Part shown: positions 56,338 to 64,000 of the stretch, one piece after another
Layout: each line of letters opens with the position of its first letter
Numbering within the stretch: position 1 is the stretch's first letter
From: Liopterus haemorrhoidalis
Lineage: Eukaryota; Arthropoda; Insecta; Coleoptera; Dytiscidae
Assembly (NCBI GenBank): GCA_963971575.1
Contig: OZ020620.1
Span: 37,897,992-37,961,991 of the forward strand
Direction of reading: 5' to 3'
DNA length: 64,000 nt
Made by a program: the position numbers and the translations under genes
The notes under the pieces: model-generated
The model's database searches: none
What the model was told of the DNA's origin: nothing
Seen by the model: only the letters and a program-made list of their open reading frames with translations

Positions 56338-56427
56338 TTGAATCAAATTGTTTTTAAAAATTTGTGTGATATCGATGCTAACACTATTAACAATTTTAAA
56401 AATAAACTAGACCTTTATCTGTTTTAA
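56338..56427 (+). pseudogene. Very short CR1-like LINE C-terminal scrap
   Basis: Reads WNQIVFKNLCDIDANTINNF then KNKLDLYLF-stop, the same ending as the CR1-like copies at 6.5 kb (VNNFKNNLDLYLAIGQ) and 39.4 kb (VNNFKNRLDLYNQ). Confidence 0.55.
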
Positions 56428-56532
56428 CAAACATTTTTTAGTGTTGAACAATTTTTGTAAACCATTAATGTATTCTTGTATGTTTTTAGGGTTTTGTAGG
56501 TATGACCAAAAAACCCTTATACCGTCATCTTG

Positions 56533-56772
<240 letters not shown>

Positions 56773-57423
56773 TCGGTAAAAATTGTAGCCAAACGGCTAA
56801 ACCTAGAGAGTTGAAATTTGGCATGCTTATACAACTCTTTGACCCGCACATAGGAAAAATACTAAAACATCTAAAAAACATATCCCCCAAAAAATACAGG
56901 AATTAGAAATTAGAAAATGTGTGGACAATAATGGTGGTTTGATCGAACAATTGTATTTTTTTTTTTTTTTGTAAAATAATTGTATAATGCAATAGTTTTT
57001 TTTTTTTCTAAATAGTCAAATAGTTTATTTTAGAGATATTTTGTTTCTTTTTTTATTGTTTTCAAAGCTTGCTACGTTCATCTTAGTTTCAAGATTTTCA
57101 TAATTCAAAGTTTTTTATGCAAAAGAGTAGACGTGTATTAATCAGTGCTCCTTTATTACTTAAAATCCGCAGAAATATTTAATTTATTTAGTGAATTTTA
57201 TATCATATGAAGCAGTATTTTATAAGCTTCTATTAAATAAACTATCTTAGTGTTTTATTTTATTTATTTGTATAAATAATTAAAAAAAACATTTTTTTTA
57301 CAACATTAATTCTTAAAATAAGTGTACTTATCAAAATTAAACCTGTTCAGTTTGGCTAAGTGCGGTAACGTTCATATACCAGTGACTTCAAAACAGTGGG
57401 TTATAAGTTACTTTCATACGAAA

Positions 57424-58212
57424 ATGCCGCCTAAAAAAGTAATAGACTCTGAAATCAACAAATGTTCCTGCCAACAAGACCTAAGTGATATTAGACGAAA
57501 TATTGAAGATATCAAATATCAAACGAATACGTTAAATGGCCTAAAAAATACTGTTGATGGGCTTGTAAAAACTATTACATTCCTGTCGGAACAGTATGAC
57601 GAGGCAATAAAAACTATGAAGGAAAATGACAGACATATACAGGTCCTGAATAAGGAATTATTGGATTTAAAAGATGCTAACTTAACTAAACAAAACACTA
57701 TTAAAGATCTAAGTATCAAAATAAATAACTTAGAACAGTATTCCCGTAATAGCAATGTAGAAATACATGGAATTAAGATAACAGAAAACGAAGATTGTAA
57801 AGATATTATAGTTAAGTTAGCAAATAAGCTACAACTCCCAATTGAAAAGGACGATATAGATATTGCCCATCGTATTACCACATCTAGAAATAATATTCCT
57901 CCTCCAATAATTGCTCAGTTTAGAGCCAGGAATAAGAGAGATTGCTTAGTTGCTAAAAAGAAACTATGCATAACTGAAGACCCCCTACCAGGAACATCTT
58001 TTGGCTCAAACATATATTTTAACGAACACATGTCTCCATATTATAAAAATCTCTTTAGATTAGCTAAAATACAAGCAAAAGCTAACAATTTCCAGTACGT
58101 TTGGTTCAGAAACAACAAATTATTTGTGAAGAAAAATCAAGGTACTCCAGTCCTGCGCATAAACGTGGAAGATGACATCAATAACTTTATGGCACCCAAC
58201 AATGATAAGTAG
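57424..58212 (+). CDS. LINE ORF1 protein (coiled-coil RNA-binding protein)
   Basis: 262 residues from the ATG at 57424 (MPPKKVIDSEINKCSC). An upstream in-frame extension exists but begins with GTG, and the ATG context AAAATG is better. Residues about 15-120 are heptad-rich and predicted coiled coil (DIRRNIEDIKYQTNTLNGLK, QVLNKELLDLKDANLTKQN, LSIKINNLEQYSRNSN). Then follow an RRM-like piece (VEIHGIKITENEDCKDIIV), a DIDIAHRI block and a basic C-terminal domain (FFNEH-like YFNEHMSPYYKNLFRLAK, FRNNKLFVKK). This layout matches L1-ORF1-like / FP-C-terminal-type proteins of insect LINEs, which coat element RNA and act as chaperone multimers. No CCHC knuckle is present. Expected in the cytoplasmic element RNP. 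Confidence 0.88.
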   Translation: MPPKKVIDSEINKCSCQQDLSDIRRNIEDIKYQTNTLNGLKNTVDGLVKTITFLSEQYDEAIKTMKENDRHIQVLNKELLDLKDANLTKQNTIKDLSIKINNLEQYSRNSNVEIHGIKITENEDCKDIIVKLANKLQLPIEKDDIDIAHRITTSRNNIPPPIIAQFRARNKRDCLVAKKKLCITEDPLPGTSFGSNIYFNEHMSPYYKNLFRLAKIQAKANNFQYVWFRNNKLFVKKNQGTPVLRINVEDDINNFMAPNNDK

Positions 58213-58283
58213 TATCTAGTTTTATTGTTAATAATTTGAATTTTTGTCTTTTGTACGTATTATGAAATATTATTAATTGTAAA

Positions 58284-61200
58284 ATGGATATTAATCTTAA
58301 TTCAGATTGCATTAATAGCATTAGATGTCAATCTTTAGATGAATGTAATAATGTTATTGGTAATTTTTATTCCAAGTACGCCAGTTTTCAAAACATTTCT
58401 GTTTTTCATACGAACATACGTAGTATAAATAAAAACTTCACTACTCTTGAAGTATATTTAAAACATTTTAAACACTGTTTTAACGTAATTGTATTAACTG
58501 AAACTTGGGACTGTAATATTGACTACTTTGGTATTGAAGGATATAATATTTTATACAACGAAAGTTCGTTAAATAAGGCTGACGGTGTTGTAGTTTTTGT
58601 TAAAAATAATCAAATTTATTCACATCAAATAATCAGTGTTGGATCTATTAAAATTTGTAGAATTATTATTACGCTTGCTGGCAATGTTATTGCAATATCT
58701 GCAGTCTACAAGTCTCATCAAACTAAAGATCACGAATTTCTTGATTGCCTTGACAATTATTTTAAAAATCATTGTAATCACACTACCGAAGTTTTCTGTG
58801 GTGACTTAAACATTGATATTTTATCAGATAGTAGAACTGCAAATGACTACATAAATTTGTTTTTAGAACATGGCTACCGATCTTGCATTAATGATTATAC
58901 CAGAATAGTTGGAGAATCGAAATCATGTATAGATCACTACCTTATAAAATGTAAACTCTCAAGTGAGAATATTTCTCCAATCATTCTCGATAGCAAAATT
59001 TCTGATCATTCTCCAACTATTCTGAATATTAATTTTAATACCATCAAGAGTAACAGTGTTAATATTAGTAATAATTCTGGTAACGTAAATAGCCAATTAA
59101 CATATATAGATTACGAAAAATTAGAGTCCTGTCTTAGTGAAGAGAACTTTGTAGATATTGATAGTTACTCTGACATTGATACAAATTTTAGTTATTTTCT
59201 GGAAGTATTAAATAAACATTTAAAATCATGTACAGTTACAAAAAAATTAAACTTCAAAAAAAGGAAAAAATGGATTAGTACAGGAATTATTAACTCTATT
59301 AAACATAGAGATTCTCTATATATTTTGTACAAAAATAGTCCAAATGATGTTGAATTGAAAAATAAATTTATAAAATATAGAAACAAATTAACGTCAATAA
59401 TTAAGAAAGCAAAATCAAATTATTATAAAAACAGTATTTTTAAAGCCGGAAGTAACACCAGTAAAATTTGGCAACTGTCAAAAGAGTCAATAAATATATT
59501 ATCGAATGACTCTCGATTAATCAATCAAATGTATGGGCCTGATAATAATGTTGTTACAAATAGCAATGATATTGCTAATAATTTCAATAATTATTTTATA
59601 AATATTGCTATTAAAATGGCCAATAACATTCCAAGGAACAAAAGTGTTAACAGAATATCAATAAATTACAATCCTGCAACATGTTTTTTTGGTCCGATCA
59701 CTCCCGATGATATACTATCTGCAATTAATTCACTTAAGTTGAGTAATTCAGCAGGCTATGATGGGTTTACTTCTAAAACTATTAAATGCATTAAAAATTA
59801 TATATCTCTTCCTCTGTCTAAAATATTTAATAAATGTTTAATTAATGGATATTACCCTAGTAAACTAAAAATAGCAGTGGTTAAAATTATTTATAAATCT
59901 GGTGCAAGAAACCTTATGAGTAATTATCGTCCTATTTCTTTAGTATCGACATTCTCAAAAATTTTTGAAAAAATTATTAAAAATAAAATGGAAAATTTTT
60001 TAAAAAAGAATAATATTCTGTCCTCAAATCAGTTTGGCTTTAGATCTAATTATTCAACCGAAAATGCACTTTCTAAGCTGTTAACAAATATTTATAGAAA
60101 TTTGAATCAGTCTAAATGTTCGGCCGCAGTTTTTCTAGATTTAGCCAAAGCCTTTGATACTGTCGACCATAAACGGCTATTAACTAAACTTGAAACATAT
60201 GGTTTCAGAGGTAATAATTTGAATTTATTGGAAAGTTATCTTACCGAACGAGTTCAAATGACTTCAGTAAATGGTGTTCTGAGTGATATAGGTTATGTTA
60301 CAACAGGGGTCCCACAAGGAACTTGCTTAGGACCGCTTCTATTCATAGTATATATTAATGACCTACTTAATTTAAAATTAGATGGTTTGATAACATCGTT
60401 TGCCGATGATACGGTCAGCTATGTCTGTGGTTCTAGCTGGAATGAAGTATTTAATAATATATCTAATAATTTAACCAAAATCAAAGAATGGCTAGATGAT
60501 AACTTATTAACTCTAAATATATCTAAAACTTATATCGTTCCCTTTTCTTGTCAAAAAAATGCACTACCGAATATACAAAATGTATTTTTTCATAACTCAA
60601 GTTGCCAAGCTGCAACATGTAACTGCAACAACAAAATTAATATTATTAATTCCATAAAATATCTGGGTGTTTATATTGATAGTCTGTTACGCTGGAATAT
60701 TCATATAGATTACATCTGTAATAAATTACGTAAATTAGTTTATGTTTTTAAAAATTTGAGAAATGTTTTAAATACTTCCACATTGAAAATAATTTATTAT
60801 GGACTCGTTCAGTCGGTTCTAAGCTATGGAATATTATTTTGGGGTGGTGCATTTAAAAATGTTCTTTCCAAAATTAAAATTACTCAAAAATTAATTATCA
60901 AAGTTATGTTGCATAAACCGCGAAGATATTCGTCTAGTAAATTATTTGAAGAAATTGGAGTTTTTAATATTACCAAGTTATATTTATATAATATTTCAAA
61001 TCACATTTTTAATGAAAAAACTAAATTAAATGATACTCTTGAATTTGCAAATCATAATTATAGTACAAGGCATGCTTCTAAAGGACTATGTAATCCATTT
61101 AAAATTAAAAAAAGAAAAGATTATACAAATTTTATTAACTCAATTCCTAAAATATATAATGCGTTTCCTGATAATATTAGATCAAACTTATTTAGAATGT

Positions 61201-61286
61201 CTAAACTGTCATTTCAAAAACAGATTAAATCATGGTTATATAATGCTTCCTCTACATTGATAAATCAAATTACCTTCAATACGTAG
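58284..61286 (+). CDS. LINE ORF2 protein: APE endonuclease and reverse transcriptase
   Basis: 1000 residues, ATG at 58284, no stop or frameshift. The endonuclease occupies residues about 38-250: HTNIRSINKN (N44), LTETWD (E73), FCGDLNIDIL (D174, N176), SCIDHYL, and ISDHSPT (D241, H242), so all catalytic positions of the EEP fold are present. RT core, residues about 490-760: SAGYDGFTSKTIK, YRPISLVSTFSKIFEKIIKN, NQFGFRSNYSTENAL, AVFLDLAKAFDTVDH (first catalytic D619), TTGVPQGTCLGPLLF, and SFADDTVSYVCG (D708, D709), then IKYLGVYIDSLLRWNIHI. The protein nicks target DNA and copies element RNA by target-primed reverse transcription. The tail resembles other Jockey-superfamily proteins (YLYNISNHIFNE, HNYSTRHASKG) and lacks RNase H. 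It may be functional. Confidence 0.95.
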   Translation: MDINLNSDCINSIRCQSLDECNNVIGNFYSKYASFQNISVFHTNIRSINKNFTTLEVYLKHFKHCFNVIVLTETWDCNIDYFGIEGYNILYNESSLNKADGVVVFVKNNQIYSHQIISVGSIKICRIIITLAGNVIAISAVYKSHQTKDHEFLDCLDNYFKNHCNHTTEVFCGDLNIDILSDSRTANDYINLFLEHGYRSCINDYTRIVGESKSCIDHYLIKCKLSSENISPIILDSKISDHSPTILNINFNTIKSNSVNISNNSGNVNSQLTYIDYEKLESCLSEENFVDIDSYSDIDTNFSYFLEVLNKHLKSCTVTKKLNFKKRKKWISTGIINSIKHRDSLYILYKNSPNDVELKNKFIKYRNKLTSIIKKAKSNYYKNSIFKAGSNTSKIWQLSKESINILSNDSRLINQMYGPDNNVVTNSNDIANNFNNYFINIAIKMANNIPRNKSVNRISINYNPATCFFGPITPDDILSAINSLKLSNSAGYDGFTSKTIKCIKNYISLPLSKIFNKCLINGYYPSKLKIAVVKIIYKSGARNLMSNYRPISLVSTFSKIFEKIIKNKMENFLKKNNILSSNQFGFRSNYSTENALSKLLTNIYRNLNQSKCSAAVFLDLAKAFDTVDHKRLLTKLETYGFRGNNLNLLESYLTERVQMTSVNGVLSDIGYVTTGVPQGTCLGPLLFIVYINDLLNLKLDGLITSFADDTVSYVCGSSWNEVFNNISNNLTKIKEWLDDNLLTLNISKTYIVPFSCQKNALPNIQNVFFHNSSCQAATCNCNNKINIINSIKYLGVYIDSLLRWNIHIDYICNKLRKLVYVFKNLRNVLNTSTLKIIYYGLVQSVLSYGILFWGGAFKNVLSKIKITQKLIIKVMLHKPRRYSSSKLFEEIGVFNITKLYLYNISNHIFNEKTKLNDTLEFANHNYSTRHASKGLCNPFKIKKRKDYTNFINSIPKIYNAFPDNIRSNLFRMSKLSFQKQIKSWLYNASSTLINQITFNT

Positions 61287-61586
61287 TATCTAAGTATTTA
61301 TTGTATTTAAATATATAACAATAGTGTGAATAGCTGAGCACTCAATTCAAAGTTTGCTTTTTTTTAGGATTATAATGTATATAAATTTATATGTATATCT
61401 TTGAGGTCTACTCTAACATAATGTTAATCACTACAAGATACATAGTATCTTTTGTGATGGTATTTTTGTATATTCTCCTTATTGAAGACCTTTTTCTATT
61501 TCACTAATTTATTAGTAAATAATTATTTTGTTTAATTTCTTTTGTTAGGTATTCAAATTGTAATACTATATTGTATATGTTTTTCG

Positions 61587-61593
61587 GAAAATA

Positions 61594-61625
<32 letters not shown>
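61587..61625. repeat. (ATT)n tail of the LINE
   Basis: About 12 trinucleotide units followed by ATCTTTGTAA and the target-site copy. It is the presumed 3' end recognised in target-primed reverse transcription. Confidence 0.9.
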
Positions 61626-61626
<1 letters not shown>

Positions 61627-62162
61627 CTTTGTAAAACTTATGTTGATTATTATTTTGTAAATAAATGGTCGCCATTTTGAAATGGTTAACATAAAAATAT
61701 GATTTTTTGGTGTCATTGTAAAGATAATTTAATGTACTTTTAGGAAAAAAAATAAAATTATCGATTCCCTATGCTAAATCAAAAGTTGACATCATTTCCG
61801 GTGAAACCGGAAGTGCCTCAGAATTATTAAAAAAAATCTTTATAATTCTGAGTAGGGTATCAAATGAAAGCCCTTGGTATGTGGATTAACGATCAAATTT
61901 TTATTTTTGCAAAATAAATTATTTTGAAGCGATTTTTGCCAAAATTGTGTAAAAAAATTTTTGTCCCACACCCAGTAGCCCAGATGGTTTAAACTAAAAA
62001 TCTGAAAAAATTCTAAGTAATGTACATTGGTGTGAACCGGAATAGTACAACAGGAATTTTTGATCAGATTACGTTTTTGAAAAAAAAACGCATTTTTTGT
62101 GATTTTTTGCTAATAATGTACACAAGTTATAGCTATGTAACACGCTACACTGGAACGTGTAT

Positions 62163-62235
62163 GCTGGTGTAGTGGTTTTGACGCTGGCTTTTCACCCAAG
62201 TAACTCGATCCGAAAGGAATCGAACCCTGCGAGAA
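62163..62235 (+). promoter_or_regulatory. tRNA-like pol III A/B-box module inside repeat T copy 3
   Basis: A box TGGTGTAGTGG (62164-62174) and B-box-like GGAATCGAACCCTGC about 50 bp downstream, the same module as in copy 1 at 46267. Confidence 0.55.
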
Positions 62236-62699
62236 GAGACAATATTATATATTGTTTTTTTTTTTTTTTAATTTTTATATTATTTAAATTATTTTTTCAA
62301 AATTCTAGTCATATTTTGGTAAATGTTGCATTTAATTTTTAAAAGCGTAAATTTAATAACCAGTGGAAATTGTTTAAATTATAATTTACTTCTGTTTCAA
62401 TGTACACGAAATCAGAGGAGGGGAACTTATAACAACCAATGGAAGCCATAGGCGCAATTTTTAAAATTGCTGTATAAAAAAAAAAAATACTGCACATATT
62501 TAGAAACATAAATAATGGTATTAGGCCTTTGAATTAAAATTAACAAAAAAAATATTTTAATATAAATTTGTTTTGGCATCCCAAATAATCATTATTCACT
62601 TACTAAATACCTGCAAAACCCTGAAATGTGTGAAAATTCACACTTCACATCAATTTTTTATAATTGTTATTTTCTTTGTTGCTATTATGGAATTCACAA

Positions 62700-63265
62700 G
62701 CTCTGCTTTCGTTCCATTGTATTTAAAAAAAGAGATAGCGAAAGGAATCAAAACAGACATCTTTAAAAAAGTCGCAACACCAATACTGATCTACGCATGT
62801 GAAGCATGGACTATGACGGAAAAACATAAAAGCAGAATTCGAAGCACCGAAATGAGATTTCTGAGGAAAATTGAAGGCAAAACAAAGAAAGACCACATAA
62901 GAAACGAGACATTCCGGGAAAATTTACACACAAAGCCAATAGAAAACACAATCCAAGAAGGACAGCTAAGCTGGTTTGGACATGTTCAAAGAATGGGAGA
63001 AGAAAGAACAGCGAAGAGAGCATTTGAAGCAAGCCCTGATGGTAAAAGACCCCGAGGCCGGCCAAGAAAAACGTGGGAGACGGAAGTGGCACTAGCCATA
63101 AAGGACAGAGGAGGAACCTGGCAAGACGGAAAAACTTTAGCACGAGATAGAAAGCGATGGCGTAAGTTCTGTAAAATAGTGCCACATAGAGACAAGTGAC
63201 TTAACTCACACAGCCTTACACCGAAAGGTAGAAAGGCTTAGGATTAAGTAAGTAAGTAATAAAGA
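62700..63265 (+). pseudogene. Endonuclease-RT (RTE-like) LINE 3' end
   Basis: An open frame ending at 63199 carries, from about 62725, KEIAKGIKTDIFKKVATPIL, YACEAWTMTEKHKSRIRSTE, MRFLRKIEGKTKKDHIRNET, QLSWFGHVQRMGEERTAKRA, DGKRPRGRPRKTWETEV and a stop. These are the final, post-RT 160 residues of RTE-like endonuclease-RT LINE proteins, intact and in frame. A 3' UTR with TACACCGAAAGGTAG and an AAGT tetranucleotide tail (about 63246-63259) follows. The 5' part is truncated. The first 45 codons of the frame are adjoining repeat T sequence. Young, 5'-truncated insertion. Confidence 0.88.
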
Positions 63266-64000
63266 GTTTTTGGATTGTGTCCTGATTGTTTAAAGTCGAT
63301 ATCCAGAAATAGGCTGATCAAGAGTTGGTCAAAGACTGGTCAAATCAGTAAAACAACTAGCATGATGATGACTTCTGTATTTTGAATAACTTTTATTATT
63401 ACACTAATGGCGGGTTGCTTACGTAATAGTCCGAGAGCTAGCAACGTTTTCGAGAAAGAATTTTAGTTCGGCTGGTTTTTCGATATTTCCCTTTCTTATT
63501 GAAGTTAGGTAGGGATGTGGTACGTCTGGCACTTGGGAGCGGTTGCGTTTACCTCTGCGCATCTCGCCTGTACAGGTAAAAAGGATATTTTGAAATCATT
63601 TTAAGACATTTTTTTTTAATATATAGTTTCTATGTATTTTTAGCATTATAAATTTATAGTTGCCAGACAGATTCGTTGTTGCTAACATTGTGCCAGATCT
63701 AATTTAAGTAATTAAAAAATAATAATTTTCAAACCATTTTAGTATAGCTGTAATTTTAATATGATATAGTTCTGTAATTGAAGAATACAATATTAATTTG
63801 CCAGACGGAAATTCCGTTGTTTAACTAGTAACCAGACCAATTTAAGTCCCGGGGAGAATAGGTGAGTTAGAAGAGTGTGGCAGCTTATTCGTTGGTTGCG
63901 TGAGAGAGATAGCTGCAACAGAGGGCGTTAGAGAGAGACAGGTTATACAAGTTAGAATTTCATAAAAAAATAGAGCAGAATAATAATTAAAGTAAAATGA
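63266..64000. other. No gene; diverged direct repeat
   Basis: GCCAGACAGATTCGTTGTT ... CCAGATCTAATTTAAGT (63660-63710) recurs in altered form as GCCAGACGGAAATTCCGTTG ... CCAGACCAATTTAAGT (63801-63848). The rest is unassigned. Confidence 0.45.

Larger units (their letters stand above)
57086..61634 (+). mobile_element. Full-length two-ORF LINE (CR1/L2-like group)
   Basis: A complete non-LTR retrotransposon of about 4.55 kb: 5' UTR (57086-57423), ORF1 (57424-58212), a 71-bp gap, ORF2 (58284-61286), and a 3' UTR that ends in an ATT array (about 61587-61625). The flanks carry ATCTTA at 57080-57085 and AACTTA at 61635-61640, an imperfect 6-bp target duplication. Both ORFs are uninterrupted. The lack of RNase H, an APE-type endonuclease and a trinucleotide tail fit the CR1/L2 side of the Jockey superfamily. 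The exact clade needs a tree. Confidence 0.92.
56900..61840 (+). repeat. Repeat X, copy split by the LINE
   Basis: The left fragment ends with TTGCTACGTTCATCTTA (57085). The right fragment starts AACTTATGTTGATTATTATT (61635) and runs to about 61835. The copy at 40855-41285 shows the unbroken order. Confidence 0.8.

Noticed and set aside
57322..57423. 34-codon upstream extension of LINE ORF1
   Set aside because: Begins with GTG; the ATG at 57424 has better context and starts the recognisable protein.
59192..59386. Small antisense frame in LINE ORF2
   Set aside because: Shadow of the intact 1000-residue ORF2.

Overview
The window is AT-rich, animal-type DNA that is almost entirely made of decayed and nested transposable elements. 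The mixture fits an insect genome: Tc1/mariner, piggyBac, hAT and PIF/Harbinger pieces, RTE-, I/R1- and CR1/Jockey-type LINE fragments, a tRNA-derived SINE, a Penelope-like element and many MITEs. I could not identify the species. I recognise no host exon, rRNA gene, stand-alone tRNA gene, operon or CRISPR array.

Layout. 1-5.1 kb: a minus-strand LINE RT fragment at the edge, a 1.1 kb hAT-like element with a perfect 8-bp target duplication, and a LINE C-terminus split by a 0.93 kb TIR element. 6-9.2 kb: a CR1-like RT split by a 1.7 kb TIR element starting CCCAG, which has a short sibling at 33.8 kb. 9.7-14.1 kb: piggyBac, mariner and RT relics. 14.7-16.2 kb: three MITEs of different types. 17.8-18.4 kb: a head-to-head mariner made of two C-terminal halves. 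19.7-26.5 kb: a 228-bp duplication, DDE and Tc1 relics, a CR1-like fragment with its 5' part inverted (twin priming), a SINE and RTE/RNase H relics. 28.2-31.3 kb: LINE C-termini, one carrying a hAT MITE. 33-36.9 kb: a dispersed repeat R1, the CCCAG element and a Harbinger derivative keeping the starts of both its genes. 37.8-45 kb: MITEs, a CR1-like RT, a 125-bp triplet repeat, a SINE with a 13-bp target duplication and a nearly complete Tc1 catalytic domain. 46-62.7 kb: three copies of a TIR-like repeat carrying tRNA-like pol III boxes, an RTE fragment, the Penelope-like hammerhead element at 49.9-50.7 kb, and a cluster of repeat families R1/R2. The third TIR-like copy holds a smaller repeat, which in turn holds a complete two-ORF LINE (57.1-61.6 kb). 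An RTE C-terminus lies at 62.7-63.3 kb.

The most notable objects are: (1) an 813-bp element with 14-bp target duplications whose 196-bp inverted arms each encode a type I hammerhead-ribozyme-like core, facing opposite ways; (2) the intact LINE in a three-level nest, whose history can be read from paralogous empty sites in the same window; (3) two versions of one TIR-like repeat carrying different tRNA-like pol III modules at the same internal place. The elements do not form a pathway. The only functional links are inferred parasitism, such as SINEs and MITEs using the machinery of LINEs and DNA transposons.
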